Assembly (NCBI GenBank): GCA_003248865.1
Contig: QFPK01000026.1
Location: 1 to 30,668, forward strand
Origin: Sphingomonas sp.
GTDB lineage: Bacteria; Pseudomonadota; Alphaproteobacteria; Sphingomonadales; Sphingomonadaceae
Length of the DNA: 30,668 nt
Direction of reading: 5' to 3'
Under the pieces are notes generated by a model, which worked only from the letters and a program-made list of their open reading frames with translations, did not search any database and had not been told where the DNA came from. The translations under genes and the position numbers were made by a program. Shown one piece after another: positions 15,729-25,512 of the stretch (its first letter is position 1; each line of letters starts with the position of its first letter).

Positions 15729-17420
15729 TCAGTCGTCGATGTTGCGCCGGAAGGTTTCCGGCAGGAACAGCAGGCCGATCACAAAGGTCAGGCCGGCGAC
15801 CAGGATCGGATACCAAAGGCCGAAACTGATATCCCCGGTTGCCGCCACCATGGCGAAGGCGATGGTGGGCAGGAAGCCGCCGAACCAGCCATTGCCGATG
15901 TGATAGGGCAGGGACATCGCCGAGTAGCGGATGCGGGTGGGGAACAGTTCCACCAGCAGCGCGGCGATGGGGCCATAGACCATGGTCACATAGAGCACCA
16001 TGATTGTCAGGATCAGCACCATCATCGGCTTGTTCATCGCGGCAGGGTCGGCTTTTTCAGGATAGCCCGCCGTCGACAAAGCCACCTTGGTCTCGTCCCC
16101 GAACGCGGCAATGGCTGCCTTGCGGTCATGCCCGGACAACAGCGAAGGGTCAGCGATAGCGATGGTGCGGTCGCCGATCTTTACCGTGGCAGTCCTGCCG
16201 GTGCCGCCCGTCTCGACATTGTTGTACGAGATCCCCGCCTTGGCCAGGAAGCTCTTGGCAACGTCGCAACCGCTGGTGTCGAACTTGGTCTTGCCCACCG
16301 GATCGAACTGCACCGAGCAGGTGGCGGGATCGGCCGACACTGTGACAGGCGCGGACAACCTGGCTTCGGCCATCGCCGGATTGCCATAGCGCTCCAGCGC
16401 GTTGAACAGCGGGAAGTAGGTGAGCGCTGCCAGCAACAGGCCCGCCAGAATGATCGGCTTGCGACCGATCCTGTCAGACAGCCAGCCGAAGATCACGAAA
16501 AAGGGCGTACCGATGGCGAGCGCGATGGCGATCAGGATGTTCGTGGTCGCGCCATCCACGCGCATCATCTTCTCAAGGTAGAACAGCGCATAGAACTGCC
16601 CGGTATACCAGATCACGGCCTGGCCGGTGACGGCCCCGAACAGCGCGATCAGCACGACCTTCAGGTTCGCCCACTGCCCAAATGCTTCGGTAAGCGGCTT
16701 CTTGGAGGTGGTGCCCTCTTCCTTCATCTTCTTGAAGACCGGGCTTTCCTCCAGCTGCATGCGGATCCACAACGAAACGCCCAGCAGCAGCACGGAAACC
16801 AGGAACGGAACCCGCCAGCCCCACTCCTTGAAAGCATCCTCGCCCACGATGAAGCGGGTGCCGATCACCACCAGCAGCGCCAGGAACAGGCCCAGCGTCG
16901 CGGTGGTCTGGATGAAGCTGGTGAAGAGCCCGCGCTTGTTGTTGGGCGCATGCTCGGCGACATAGGTGGCGGCACCGCCATATTCGCCGCCCAGCGCCAG
17001 GCCCTGCATCATGCGCAACAGCACCAGGATGATGGGCGCGGCAACGCCGATGGCGGCATAGTTTGGCAGCACCCCCACGCAGAAGGTGGCGACACCCATC
17101 AGCCCCATGGTGACAAGGAAGGTGTATTTGCGCCCCACCATGTCGCCCAATCGGCCGAACACCAGCGCCCCGAACGGCCGCACCGCGAAGCCCGCGGCGA
17201 AGGCGCCCAGAGCGAAGATAAAGCCGGTGGTTTCATTCACGCCCGAAAAGAACTGGGCGGTGATGATGGTGGCCAGAAGGCCGTACAGATAGAAATCATA
17301 CCATTCGAAGACCGTGCCGAGCGACGAGGCGAGGATCACCTTGCGCTCACTCTGGGTTGGCTCATGATGTTTCGGAAGAGCCCCCGGGTCGTCGAGAGCA
17401 TCTGCGGTTGGCGGTGTCAT
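15729..17420 (-). CDS. MFS transporter, metabolite:H+ symporter (MHS) type, with an inserted soluble domain
   Basis: The 563-residue inner-membrane permease belongs to the MHS branch of the major facilitator superfamily (ShiA, ProP, KgtP relatives). Seen are the opening FEWYDFYLYG (38-47), the loop motif GRLGDMVGRK (89-98), RMMQGLALGGEYGGA (136-150) and GWLSDRIGRKP (312-322). Unlike 430-residue relatives, it carries about 120 hydrophilic residues (344-463) between two late membrane helices. This insert includes Cys368 and Cys385 and should lie outside the membrane, probably periplasmic. The ATG at 17420 has GGGAGAGAGAG just upstream. The gene follows the porin by 29 bp, so both are probably one operon. 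Divergence from acs suggests small organic acids as substrate, which is inference. Confidence 0.9.
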   Translation of the reverse strand: MTPPTADALDDPGALPKHHEPTQSERKVILASSLGTVFEWYDFYLYGLLATIITAQFFSGVNETTGFIFALGAFAAGFAVRPFGALVFGRLGDMVGRKYTFLVTMGLMGVATFCVGVLPNYAAIGVAAPIILVLLRMMQGLALGGEYGGAATYVAEHAPNNKRGLFTSFIQTTATLGLFLALLVVIGTRFIVGEDAFKEWGWRVPFLVSVLLLGVSLWIRMQLEESPVFKKMKEEGTTSKKPLTEAFGQWANLKVVLIALFGAVTGQAVIWYTGQFYALFYLEKMMRVDGATTNILIAIALAIGTPFFVIFGWLSDRIGRKPIILAGLLLAALTYFPLFNALERYGNPAMAEARLSAPVTVSADPATCSVQFDPVGKTKFDTSGCDVAKSFLAKAGISYNNVETGGTGRTATVKIGDRTIAIADPSLLSGHDRKAAIAAFGDETKVALSTAGYPEKADPAAMNKPMMVLILTIMVLYVTMVYGPIAALLVELFPTRIRYSAMSLPYHIGNGWFGGFLPTIAFAMVAATGDISFGLWYPILVAGLTFVIGLLFLPETFRRNIDD

Positions 17421-17449
17421 CTCTCTCTCCCTCATTGCGATTCAGTGGA

Positions 17450-18844
17450 TCAGAAGCTGTATTTCGCGGCAAGCTCGAGGCGATCGAGCTTACCCTTCGC
17501 GCCGGAGACGATCTCGCGTTCGCCATGGCGATATTCGATGCCCAGATCGAAGGCTTTTAGCGGGGACCAGAACAGGTTGCCCGCCACACTCCACGCCGAC
17601 TTGTTGGCGGCCAGCGGGACCAGCACGTCAGGGTAGTCCACGTCCTGGAAACTCGCCATGAAGGTGGACCGAACCGTGGGTGTCCAGCCGAACTTGATGG
17701 AGGCAAAGCCCGCGATAACGCCCACCGTGGACAGATCCGTGCCAACCAGCACCGCATCAGGCCCAAAGTTCAGGCCAAGATAATGGCCGATCCCCTGCCC
17801 ATAGCTCAGCATGAATCTGACATCATGGCGACCGTCTGGCCCGAAGGCGATTTTGCCCGCACCCGACAGACCGAAACCCAGCTTGTTATCGCTGTCTCCG
17901 GCGTCGTTCACGACACGCACCTCGTGCAGTACGCCGGCCAGAGTCAGCTCCGCCTTGCCGGGCTTCAATGTCAGCTTTGTCGTCAGATCCGGCAGCCGGT
18001 CGTCATCATTCTCGACCAGCGCGGCGGAGGCGGGCGAGATAGTGGCCGACTCCGAATTCTCCAGCGCCACAGCAAGCTGAACCTTCGGCGACAAATAGGC
18101 CGTGTAGCGCAGCATCGGTTGTCGGCCGAACGTTGAGCCCTCCGTCGGGCCGACGAAATCCGTCGTTTCCGGCAGCGCCCCCACATTCTGGAAGGTCGTC
18201 CACTCCTGCCCGATCAGCAGCTGGCCAGACTTGCCGGTCAGGGTGAAAAACGCTCGCCGGAGCGCCGGATTGTAGCCGTTGGTGGTCCGCTCGGAGCCTT
18301 GGGTTCCTTGCGCGGTCAGGAAGTCGATCTCCGCGTAGACCCCAACCGTCCTCTCTCCAACCGGTTTGGAACCGGTGAGAGAAAAGCGGCTTTCCTTCAC
18401 ATGCATGTTGGTGTGGGTGGTCGCCTCGCCGCCCACGGGGATTTGCTGCGGCAGATAGAAATCACTGAGAAGTTGGCCCGGATTGGTGGTTCCAGCAGAG
18501 TAGCGCGACACAGCAGACCACAACTTTACATAACCGCCGATTTTCAAGGTCATGCTTCCGGATTTAAAACCATCTGCAGGCGGCTTCGCCGCCTTTTCCT
18601 CCAGCACGGCCACGCGCGTTTCCAGCGCTGGTTCCGCGACTGGAGCCGCAGCCACCGCTGGGATTGCTGCAGCCCTTGCTGCAGCGAGATCAGCCTTGAG
18701 CCGATCGATTTCGGCTTCCATTGCGGATAGCCGCTTTTCGATATCTGCGGTGTTGCTTTGCGCAGCCACCGGTGCACTGGGCAAGGCGGCAGACAGCAGC
18801 GCAGTGGCAGACAGCAGCACTGGGCTGATGTGGCATACAGACAT
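17450..18844 (-). CDS. DcaP-like outer-membrane porin
   Basis: The 464-residue product has a signal peptide (residues 1 to about 29, ending PVAAQ). A short coiled coil (ADIEKRLSAMEAEIDRLKA, about 33-51) and an Ala/Pro linker follow. A porin barrel beginning near KIGGYVKLWSAVSRY continues to the terminal aromatic AAKYSF. A coiled coil followed by GGYVK and barrel is the pattern of the DcaP family, trimeric channels for dicarboxylates and other negatively charged solutes. The ATG at 18844 has GGGGAG upstream; an open frame 11 codons longer is unlikely. It is the first gene of an operon with the MFS permease, giving outer- and inner-membrane steps for one solute. Confidence 0.85.
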   Translation of the reverse strand: MSVCHISPVLLSATALLSAALPSAPVAAQSNTADIEKRLSAMEAEIDRLKADLAAARAAAIPAVAAAPVAEPALETRVAVLEEKAAKPPADGFKSGSMTLKIGGYVKLWSAVSRYSAGTTNPGQLLSDFYLPQQIPVGGEATTHTNMHVKESRFSLTGSKPVGERTVGVYAEIDFLTAQGTQGSERTTNGYNPALRRAFFTLTGKSGQLLIGQEWTTFQNVGALPETTDFVGPTEGSTFGRQPMLRYTAYLSPKVQLAVALENSESATISPASAALVENDDDRLPDLTTKLTLKPGKAELTLAGVLHEVRVVNDAGDSDNKLGFGLSGAGKIAFGPDGRHDVRFMLSYGQGIGHYLGLNFGPDAVLVGTDLSTVGVIAGFASIKFGWTPTVRSTFMASFQDVDYPDVLVPLAANKSAWSVAGNLFWSPLKAFDLGIEYRHGEREIVSGAKGKLDRLELAAKYSF

Positions 18845-18946
18845 GGCGGCACTCCCCGCCCGCGCCGGCTCTCCCAACCGGCTTTCGGGCAGGCTGGATC
18901 ATCGCGGCTGAACGGGTCGCAGAAACAGCCCGCCGAAAGTCTTGTG

Positions 18947-19014
18947 CGACAAAGGTCGGGTCCGATGCTGCATGCAAAGGGCGCCGCGCAAAAAGATTCC
19001 CGACAAAGGTCGGG
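18947..19014. promoter_or_regulatory. Two identical 14-bp near-palindromic sites between the porin operon and acs
   Basis: CGACAAAGGTCGGG occurs at 18947-18960 and again at 19001-19014, exactly 54 bp apart, about five helical turns. Each is a dyad (CGAC-AAAG-GTCG); the second extends to CCCGAC / GTCGGG. They lie in the only promoter region for the divergent dcaP-like-MFS operon and acs. A possible acs -10 (GCTAGCTT, 19038-19045) would put the sites near -45 and -98. The response regulator encoded after acs is the obvious candidate to bind them, which is inference. The rest of the 264-bp gap contains no gene. Confidence 0.55.
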
Positions 19015-19108
19015 GCTCCCCCTGCCGCGCGATTGGCGCTAGCTTCCACGCAAACATGCCGGGTGCGTGCCGTGGGAGTCGGCGCCCCGCCATTGGGGAG
19101 ATTTTCGG

Positions 19109-21066
<1,958 letters not shown>

Positions 21067-21070
<4 letters not shown>

Positions 21071-21702
21071 CCCATGTCGTCATAGCCGACGACCACCCCA
21101 TGTTCCGTGCCGCCCTCCGGGTGGCCGTGCAGGGGGTGGCCCCGTCTGCCGCAATCCGGGAAGCCGGAACGCTGGATCAGGCGCTTGAAGCGGTGCGGGC
21201 AGAACCCGCTCCGGACCTGATCCTGCTCGACCTCCGCATGCCCGGCGCCGAAGGCTGCTCGGGTGTCGCTCTGGTCCATGCCGAACGGCCCGACACCCCG
21301 ATCCTCGTGATCTCCGCGGCAGATGCCCGCGCAGCAGCCCCGCAGGTACGCGCCTGGGGCGCCATCGGCTTCCTCTCCAAATCCACCGACCTCCCCGAAA
21401 TCGAAGCCGCCGTCGCCCGGGCGCTGCGCGGCGAGGCCGATCCGGACCCGGAGGCCGTAGAAGGCCCAGACGCCGACCTCGAAGACATGGCAGGCCGCAT
21501 CGCCAGCCTGACCCCCACCCAGCTGAAGGTTCTGATGGGCGTGCTGAAGGGCAAGCTCAACAAGCAGATCGCCTGGGAACTCGACATCTCCGAGGCCACG
21601 GTGAAAGGCCATATGACGGCGCTGATGCGCAAGATGAACGTGATGAACCGCACACAGGCAGTCCTCGCCGCGCAGGCGCTGCAGCTGGAGCTGCACGGAT
21701 AG
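21067..21702 (+). CDS. NarL/FixJ-type response regulator, probable acs regulator
   Basis: The 211-residue two-domain regulator has a receiver (residues 3 to about 120) with acidic pocket Asp8 and Asp9, phospho-acceptor Asp55 (LILLDLRMPG), Ser83 and Lys105. An acidic linker leads to a LuxR-type helix-turn-helix at about 146-205 (LTPTQLKVLMGVLKGKLNKQ, then ISEATVKGHM). It overlaps the acs stop by four bases. LuxR-type regulators that activate acs are known in other proteobacteria (CrbR/ErdR with the kinase CrbS/MxtR). The coupling here suggests the same role, but no partner kinase is in the window. Repeat copy C starts eight bases after its stop. Confidence 0.9.
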
Positions 21703-21709
21703 CGCAGAG

Positions 21710-21943
21710 TTGAGAGGGCTCTGCCCCCTCAAACTCCCCCGGCAGGGAGATGATCTCCCTGCACCCACATTAGTAGGCCATTCGTCGAGGTTGTGCTGAT
21801 GGGCAGGTTTACTGCCTGCGGCGCCAGCAAGCCCAAGCGCCGCAGGCAATCAAACGAAGTCACACGCGCGGCACCGAAGTAGCGCACAACGCCAACTTAG
21901 AGGGTGCAGGGAAATCATTTCCCTGCCCGCCGGAGGCAAAAAC
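21710..21943 (+). repeat. Structured intergenic repeat, copy C (complete)
   Basis: The first hairpin is at 21710-21732 (TTGAG-A-GGGC / GCCC-C-CTCAA, one A-C mismatch). The left terminal repeat is at 21741-21766, identical to copy B. The central hairpin arms are 21806-21824 and 21837-21855. The right terminal repeat is at 21902-21927, identical to copy B, followed by CCGCCGGAGGCAAAAA. The variable spacer differs from copy B and has lost its extra stem. It fills the gap between the convergent response-regulator and glutathione-transferase genes. The right repeat ends 21 bp from the latter's stop codon. Confidence 0.93.
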
Positions 21944-21948
21944 CCCCG

Positions 21949-22644
21949 CTACCCCTTCACCGTCTGCGCGCCCTGTTGGAACAGCGCCTTCTTCTGCTCC
22001 TCCGTCATCTCCGGCGTCTTGAACCGCGCTTCGTCGGCGATGGCATAGGCGCGCACCGTCGCCGGGCGTTCGGCGATGGCGGCCAGCCAGCGTTGCAGGT
22101 TCGGCAGGCCGGGCGCGTCTCCCAGCACCAGCGCGCCGGCCCTGGCCCAGGGATAGGCGGCCATGTCCGCGATGGAGTAGCTGTCGCCGGCCAGATACTC
22201 ATTGTCGGCCAACTGCCTGTCCGCCACGGAGAGCAGCCGCAGCGATTCGTTGGTGTAGCGATCGATGGCGTAGGGCAGCTTTTCGGGCGCGTAATTGCGG
22301 AAGTGCCCGGCCTGGCCCATCATCGGCCCCAGCCCCGCCATCTGCCAGAACAGCCACTGCAGCACGTCGGCGCGCTTCTGCGCCTGGCTGGGCGGGGCGA
22401 TGAACTGGCCGTGCTTGTCCGCCAGATACAGCAGGATGGCGCCGGATTCGAACAGGTGCACGCCGTCGGTCACATCCTCCAGCGCGGGCATGCGGTTGTT
22501 GGGGGCGATCTTCAGATAATCGGGCCGGAACTGGTCTCCGGTGCGGATGTTCACCGGCGCGATTTCGTAGGGCAGGCCGGATTCTTCCAGAAACAGCGTG
22601 ACCTTGTGCCCGTTCGGCGTCGGCCAATAGTGCAGTCGGTACAT
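21949..22644 (-). CDS. Glutathione transferase-like disulfide oxidoreductase (YfcG type)
   Basis: The 231-residue protein has a thioredoxin-like N-terminal domain and an all-helical C-terminal domain. The start MYRLHYWPTPNGHKVTLFLE, and later DQFRPDYLKIAPNNRMPAL, match the E. coli YfcG/YghU (nu-class) proteins. These bind two glutathiones and reduce disulfides rather than conjugating toxins. Thr9 and Asn11 fall at the functional positions of YfcG. The ESGAILLYLADK segment binds glutathione. The ATG at 22644 has GGGGAG at 13 to 8 bases upstream; the TTG just before it is not needed. It is divergent from an MFS gene only 55 bp away. It is cytoplasmic, and its in vivo substrate is unknown. Confidence 0.92.
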   Translation of the reverse strand: MYRLHYWPTPNGHKVTLFLEESGLPYEIAPVNIRTGDQFRPDYLKIAPNNRMPALEDVTDGVHLFESGAILLYLADKHGQFIAPPSQAQKRADVLQWLFWQMAGLGPMMGQAGHFRNYAPEKLPYAIDRYTNESLRLLSVADRQLADNEYLAGDSYSIADMAAYPWARAGALVLGDAPGLPNLQRWLAAIAERPATVRAYAIADEARFKTPEMTEEQKKALFQQGAQTVKG

Positions 22645-22666
22645 CAATCTATCTCCCCAAAGAGGT

Positions 22667-22678
22667 GCATTCCAATGC
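22667..22678. promoter_or_regulatory. Short dyad between divergent GST and MFS genes
   Basis: GCATT-CC-AATGC is a perfect 5-2-5 inverted repeat in the middle of the 55-bp gap, flanked by GGT on the left and ACC slightly further out on the right. It could be an operator shared by both genes. It is short, so chance is not excluded. Confidence 0.25.
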
Positions 22679-22699
22679 TAACCATCCTAGCGAGGGTTT

Positions 22700-24016
22700 G
22701 TGTCTGCTGCGCCTCATAATCTGCCGCGCGCCCATTTTGCGCTGGTGTTCGCGGCCCTGCTGGTGACGGCGGCGGGCAATACCGCGCTGCAATCGGTGAT
22801 GCCGGTGATCGGGCGCGAAATCGGCATTCCGGACATGGCGATCGCGGTGATCTTCTCGCTGTCGGCGCTGTTCTGGACCTTCAGCGCCCCCTATTGGGCG
22901 CGCCAGTCAGACCGGCGCGGCAGGCGGCGGCTGATGCAGCAGGGCGTGGCGGGATTCGGCGTTTCGATGCTGCTGTGCGCAAGCGTGATCCTGCTGGGCA
23001 TCCGGGGGGTGCTGGCACCGCTCGTCACCTTTGCGCTGTTCACGATGGCGCGCGGCCTGTTCGGCATCTTCGGCTCGGCGGCGAACCCGGCGGCGCAGGC
23101 TTATGTGGCGGCCCGCACCTCGCCGGCGGATCGCACCGCCTCGCTCGCCGTGCTGGCCTCCGCCTTCGGGCTGGGCACCATCCTGGGCCCGGCCTTCGCG
23201 CCGATCTTCATCCTGCCCCGGGTCGGGCTCGCCGGCCCGATGTTCGCCTTCGCGCTGATCGCACTTGGCGTGGTGATCTGGCTGCAACTGGGCCTGCCGG
23301 ATGACAGCCCCGACCCGCTGCGCACAACCGGCGGGGCCGAAGCGACCATGCCCTCCATCGGCGGCATGCCCACCGGCGCCACCGCAATGGCCGCAGAGGA
23401 GAGCACCAGCACCGGCCGCCGCGAGCGGATGCGGGTGACGGATGCCCGCATCAAACCCTTCATGATCTTCGGCTTCGCCGCCGGCTCTCTCCAGGCCGCC
23501 ACCGGGCAGGCGATCGGCTTCTTCATCATGGACCGGGTTTCAGGAGACGTCGGCCTGCACGCCACCCAGCTGATCTCCATCGCCTTCATGGCAGGCGCGG
23601 GCGCCACGCTGCTGGCGCAATGGGGCATCATCCGCCTGATGGACCTCTCCCCCTCGCAACTCATGCGCTGGGGCAGCCTGATCGGGGCAGCCGGCGTGGC
23701 CGGAATCGCCTTCGCGCCGGATTTCCATGCACTGGTGCTGGCCTTCGCCGTCGCCTCCGCAGGCTTCGGCTTCGCCCGGCCCGGCTTCACCGCAGGCTCT
23801 TCGCTGGCGGTGTCGCGGCACGAACAGGGCGGCGTGGCCGGCGCGGTAACGGCCGTGAACGGCGCCTGCTTCATCCTGGCCCCCGCAATCGGAATCGGCC
23901 TCTACGAGCTGAAGCCCGAACTGCCCTACTGGCTGAGCGCAGTGGGACTGCTGCTGCTGGCCGCCTATGCCTGGACCAACCCGCTGCTGCGGCAGAGCAG
24001 CGTGGAGAAGAGCTGA
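22700..24016 (+). CDS. MFS transporter, drug-efflux (TetA-like) type
   Basis: The 438-residue membrane protein has about 12 hydrophobic segments. The first inter-helix loop carries a DRRGRRR motif (ARQSDRRGRRRLMQQG, about 67-82), the hallmark of the major facilitator superfamily. A central hydrophilic loop (about 205-250) is rich in Thr, Ser and Gly. The layout is that of 12-helix drug/H+ antiporters, but a substrate cannot be assigned. The start is the GTG at 22700 with GCGAGGG close upstream, an unusually short spacing; later in-frame starts would cut the first helix. It is divergent from the glutathione transferase, which may point to a shared stress or detoxification response (inference). 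Repeat copy D follows. Confidence 0.85.
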   Translation: MSAAPHNLPRAHFALVFAALLVTAAGNTALQSVMPVIGREIGIPDMAIAVIFSLSALFWTFSAPYWARQSDRRGRRRLMQQGVAGFGVSMLLCASVILLGIRGVLAPLVTFALFTMARGLFGIFGSAANPAAQAYVAARTSPADRTASLAVLASAFGLGTILGPAFAPIFILPRVGLAGPMFAFALIALGVVIWLQLGLPDDSPDPLRTTGGAEATMPSIGGMPTGATAMAAEESTSTGRRERMRVTDARIKPFMIFGFAAGSLQAATGQAIGFFIMDRVSGDVGLHATQLISIAFMAGAGATLLAQWGIIRLMDLSPSQLMRWGSLIGAAGVAGIAFAPDFHALVLAFAVASAGFGFARPGFTAGSSLAVSRHEQGGVAGAVTAVNGACFILAPAIGIGLYELKPELPYWLSAVGLLLLAAYAWTNPLLRQSSVEKS

Positions 24017-24052
24017 GCCTGCCATCGCCGTCAGGTGATGGCCATGAAAGAC

Positions 24053-24280
24053 TCCAAGGGCTCTGCCCTTGGAACCCGGCGGGGAGATGATCTCCCTGCA
24101 CCCACATTAGTAGGTCACTCGGCGAGGTTGCGCTGACGCAGAGGTTTACTGCCTGCGGCGCGAGCAAGCTCCAGCGCCGCAGGCAATCAAACCAAGTAAC
24201 GCGTGCGACATCAAAGTAGCGCGCAACGCCAACTTAGAGGGTGCAGGGAAATCATTTCCCTGCCCGCCGGAGGCAAAAAA
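24053..24280 (+). repeat. Structured intergenic repeat, copy D (complete, first hairpin with compensated bases)
   Basis: The first hairpin is TCCAAGGGC-TCT-GCCCTTGGA (24053-24073). It has a different sequence from copies B and E but the same 9-bp stem and the same loop. The left terminal repeat is at 24078-24103 (one A-to-G change against B). The central hairpin arms are 24143-24161 and 24174-24193. The right terminal repeat is at 24239-24264, identical to B and C. The GGAGGCAAAAAA tail runs to 24280. It lies between the convergent MFS and MoeB-like genes; the right repeat ends 17 bp from the stop codon of the latter. Confidence 0.93.
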
Positions 24281-24281
24281 C

Positions 24282-25034
24282 TCAGCCCGCGCCGCACACC
24301 GGACACCCCGGATCCTTCCGCACCCGGATACTGCGGCTTTCCATGCTCAGCCCCTCGATCAGCCACAGCGTCCCGATGCGGCTGTCGCCGAATCCAGCGA
24401 TCAGGCGCAGCACGTCCATCGCCTGAGCTGCCCCGACAAGCCCGGCCATGGCGCCCAGCACGCCGATGTCGGCGCAGCTGGTGCCGGGCACATCCTCCGG
24501 CAGACCGGCGAAACAGGCGTAGCAGGGCTGATCCGGCAGATGGCCGGCGAACACGCCCAGCTGGCCTTCGAATGGCCCGATGGCGGCGGAGACCAGCGGG
24601 ATGCCCAGTGCGACGGCGGCGCGATTGACGTCGCTGCGGGTGCGGAAGTTGTCGCAGCCGTCTGCGATCACGTCGTGCTGCGCCAGCAGTGGTGCAGCAG
24701 TTTCCGCGGTGAGGCGGGTGCGGATTGGCTCGATCACGACATGGGGGTTCAGCGCCTGCAGCCGCTCGGCGGCGACTTCGGCCTTGGGGCGGCCGACATC
24801 GGCGGTGGTGAACAGCGTTTGCCGCTGGAGGTTGGAGAGGCTGACGACATCGTCGTCGATCAGGCTGATCTGCCCCACTCCGGCAGCCGCCAGATATTGC
24901 AGGCATGGGCTGCCGAGCCCGCCCGCGCCAACCACCGCAATGGTGGCGGCCTTGAACTTCCGCTGCCCTTCCCCGCCGACCTCTTTCAGCACGATGTGGC
25001 GCTGATAGCGGTCGAGCTCCTCGTCGGAGAACAT
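24282..25034 (-). CDS. moeB: MoeB/ThiF family sulfur-carrier adenylyltransferase
   Basis: This 250-residue E1-like enzyme adenylates the C-terminus of a small sulfur carrier (MoaD in molybdopterin synthesis, or ThiS). The nucleotide motif GAGGLGS is at 36-42. Also seen are Asp60/Asp61 and Arg71 (LIDDD, NLQRQ), and the catalytic-region Asp in DGCDNF (125-130). Cys187 (TSCAD) matches the MoeB position, and two zinc-binding pairs are present: CYAC 171-174 and CPVC 244-247. There is no rhodanese domain. The ATG at 25034 fits the family start MFSDEELDRYQRHIVL. It is the last gene of coaBC-dut-moeB. MoeB is preferred to ThiF by resemblance, and dual use is possible. Confidence 0.9.
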   Translation of the reverse strand: MFSDEELDRYQRHIVLKEVGGEGQRKFKAATIAVVGAGGLGSPCLQYLAAAGVGQISLIDDDVVSLSNLQRQTLFTTADVGRPKAEVAAERLQALNPHVVIEPIRTRLTAETAAPLLAQHDVIADGCDNFRTRSDVNRAAVALGIPLVSAAIGPFEGQLGVFAGHLPDQPCYACFAGLPEDVPGTSCADIGVLGAMAGLVGAAQAMDVLRLIAGFGDSRIGTLWLIEGLSMESRSIRVRKDPGCPVCGAG

Positions 25035-25048
25035 CAGGGGCGGCCGCC

Positions 25049-25067
25049 GATCGGCCAAAAGCCGATC
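25049..25067 (-). other. Hairpin between dut and moeB
   Basis: GATCGGC and GCCGATC form a 7-bp stem with a five-base loop (TTTTG on the minus strand). It overlaps the dut stop codon and fills most of the 31-bp gap before moeB. There is no T-run after the stem, so it is more likely an mRNA processing or stability hairpin than a full terminator. Confidence 0.4.
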
Positions 25068-25512
25068 ATAACCTGCCTGTCGAGCCGAAGCCGCCTTCGC
25101 CGCGCGCGGTTTCGTCCAGCGCCTGCACCTCCGCCCATCGGGCGCGGACATAGGGCGCCAGCACCAGCTGGGCGATGCGCATGCCGCGCGTGATGGTGAA
25201 GCTGCCGTCGCCCAGATTGGCGAGGATGATCTTCACTTCCCCGCGATAATCGCTGTCGATGGTGCCGGGCGCGTTCAGCACGGCAAGGCCTTCGCGCAGC
25301 GCGAGGCCCGAGCGGGCGCGGACCTGCATCTCATGGCCCGGCGGCACCGCCATCGTCAGCCCGGTCGGGATCGCGGCGCGCGCACCGGGCGGCAGCAGGA
25401 AATCCTCCTCCACCGCCGCCAGCACATCCATGCCGGCCGCACCGTCCGTCGCATAGGCGGGCAACGCCAGATCGGCAGCGTGCGGCATCCGCACGATCTC
25501 AACATCAGCCAT
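25066..25512 (-). CDS. dut: Deoxyuridine 5'-triphosphate nucleotidohydrolase (dUTPase)
   Basis: The 148-residue trimeric enzyme hydrolyses dUTP to dUMP and pyrophosphate, keeping uracil out of DNA and supplying dTMP synthesis. All five motifs are visible in order: DGAAGMDV (23-30), RSGLA (67-71), GTIDSDYRGEV with catalytic Asp86 (83-93), GMRIAQLVL (110-118) and the C-terminal GEGGFGSTG (138-146). The length is typical. Its start overlaps the end of coaBC by eight bases, so the two are coupled. It is followed by a short hairpin and moeB. Confidence 0.97.
   Translation of the reverse strand: MADVEIVRMPHAADLALPAYATDGAAGMDVLAAVEEDFLLPPGARAAIPTGLTMAVPPGHEMQVRARSGLALREGLAVLNAPGTIDSDYRGEVKIILANLGDGSFTITRGMRIAQLVLAPYVRARWAEVQALDETARGEGGFGSTGRL

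Noticed and set aside
19033..19050. Sigma-54-like GG/GC spacing upstream of acs (TTGGCGCTAGCTTCC)
   Set aside because: The -12 GC is missing at the required spacing, and the adjacent regulator is a LuxR-type protein without a sigma-54 activator domain.
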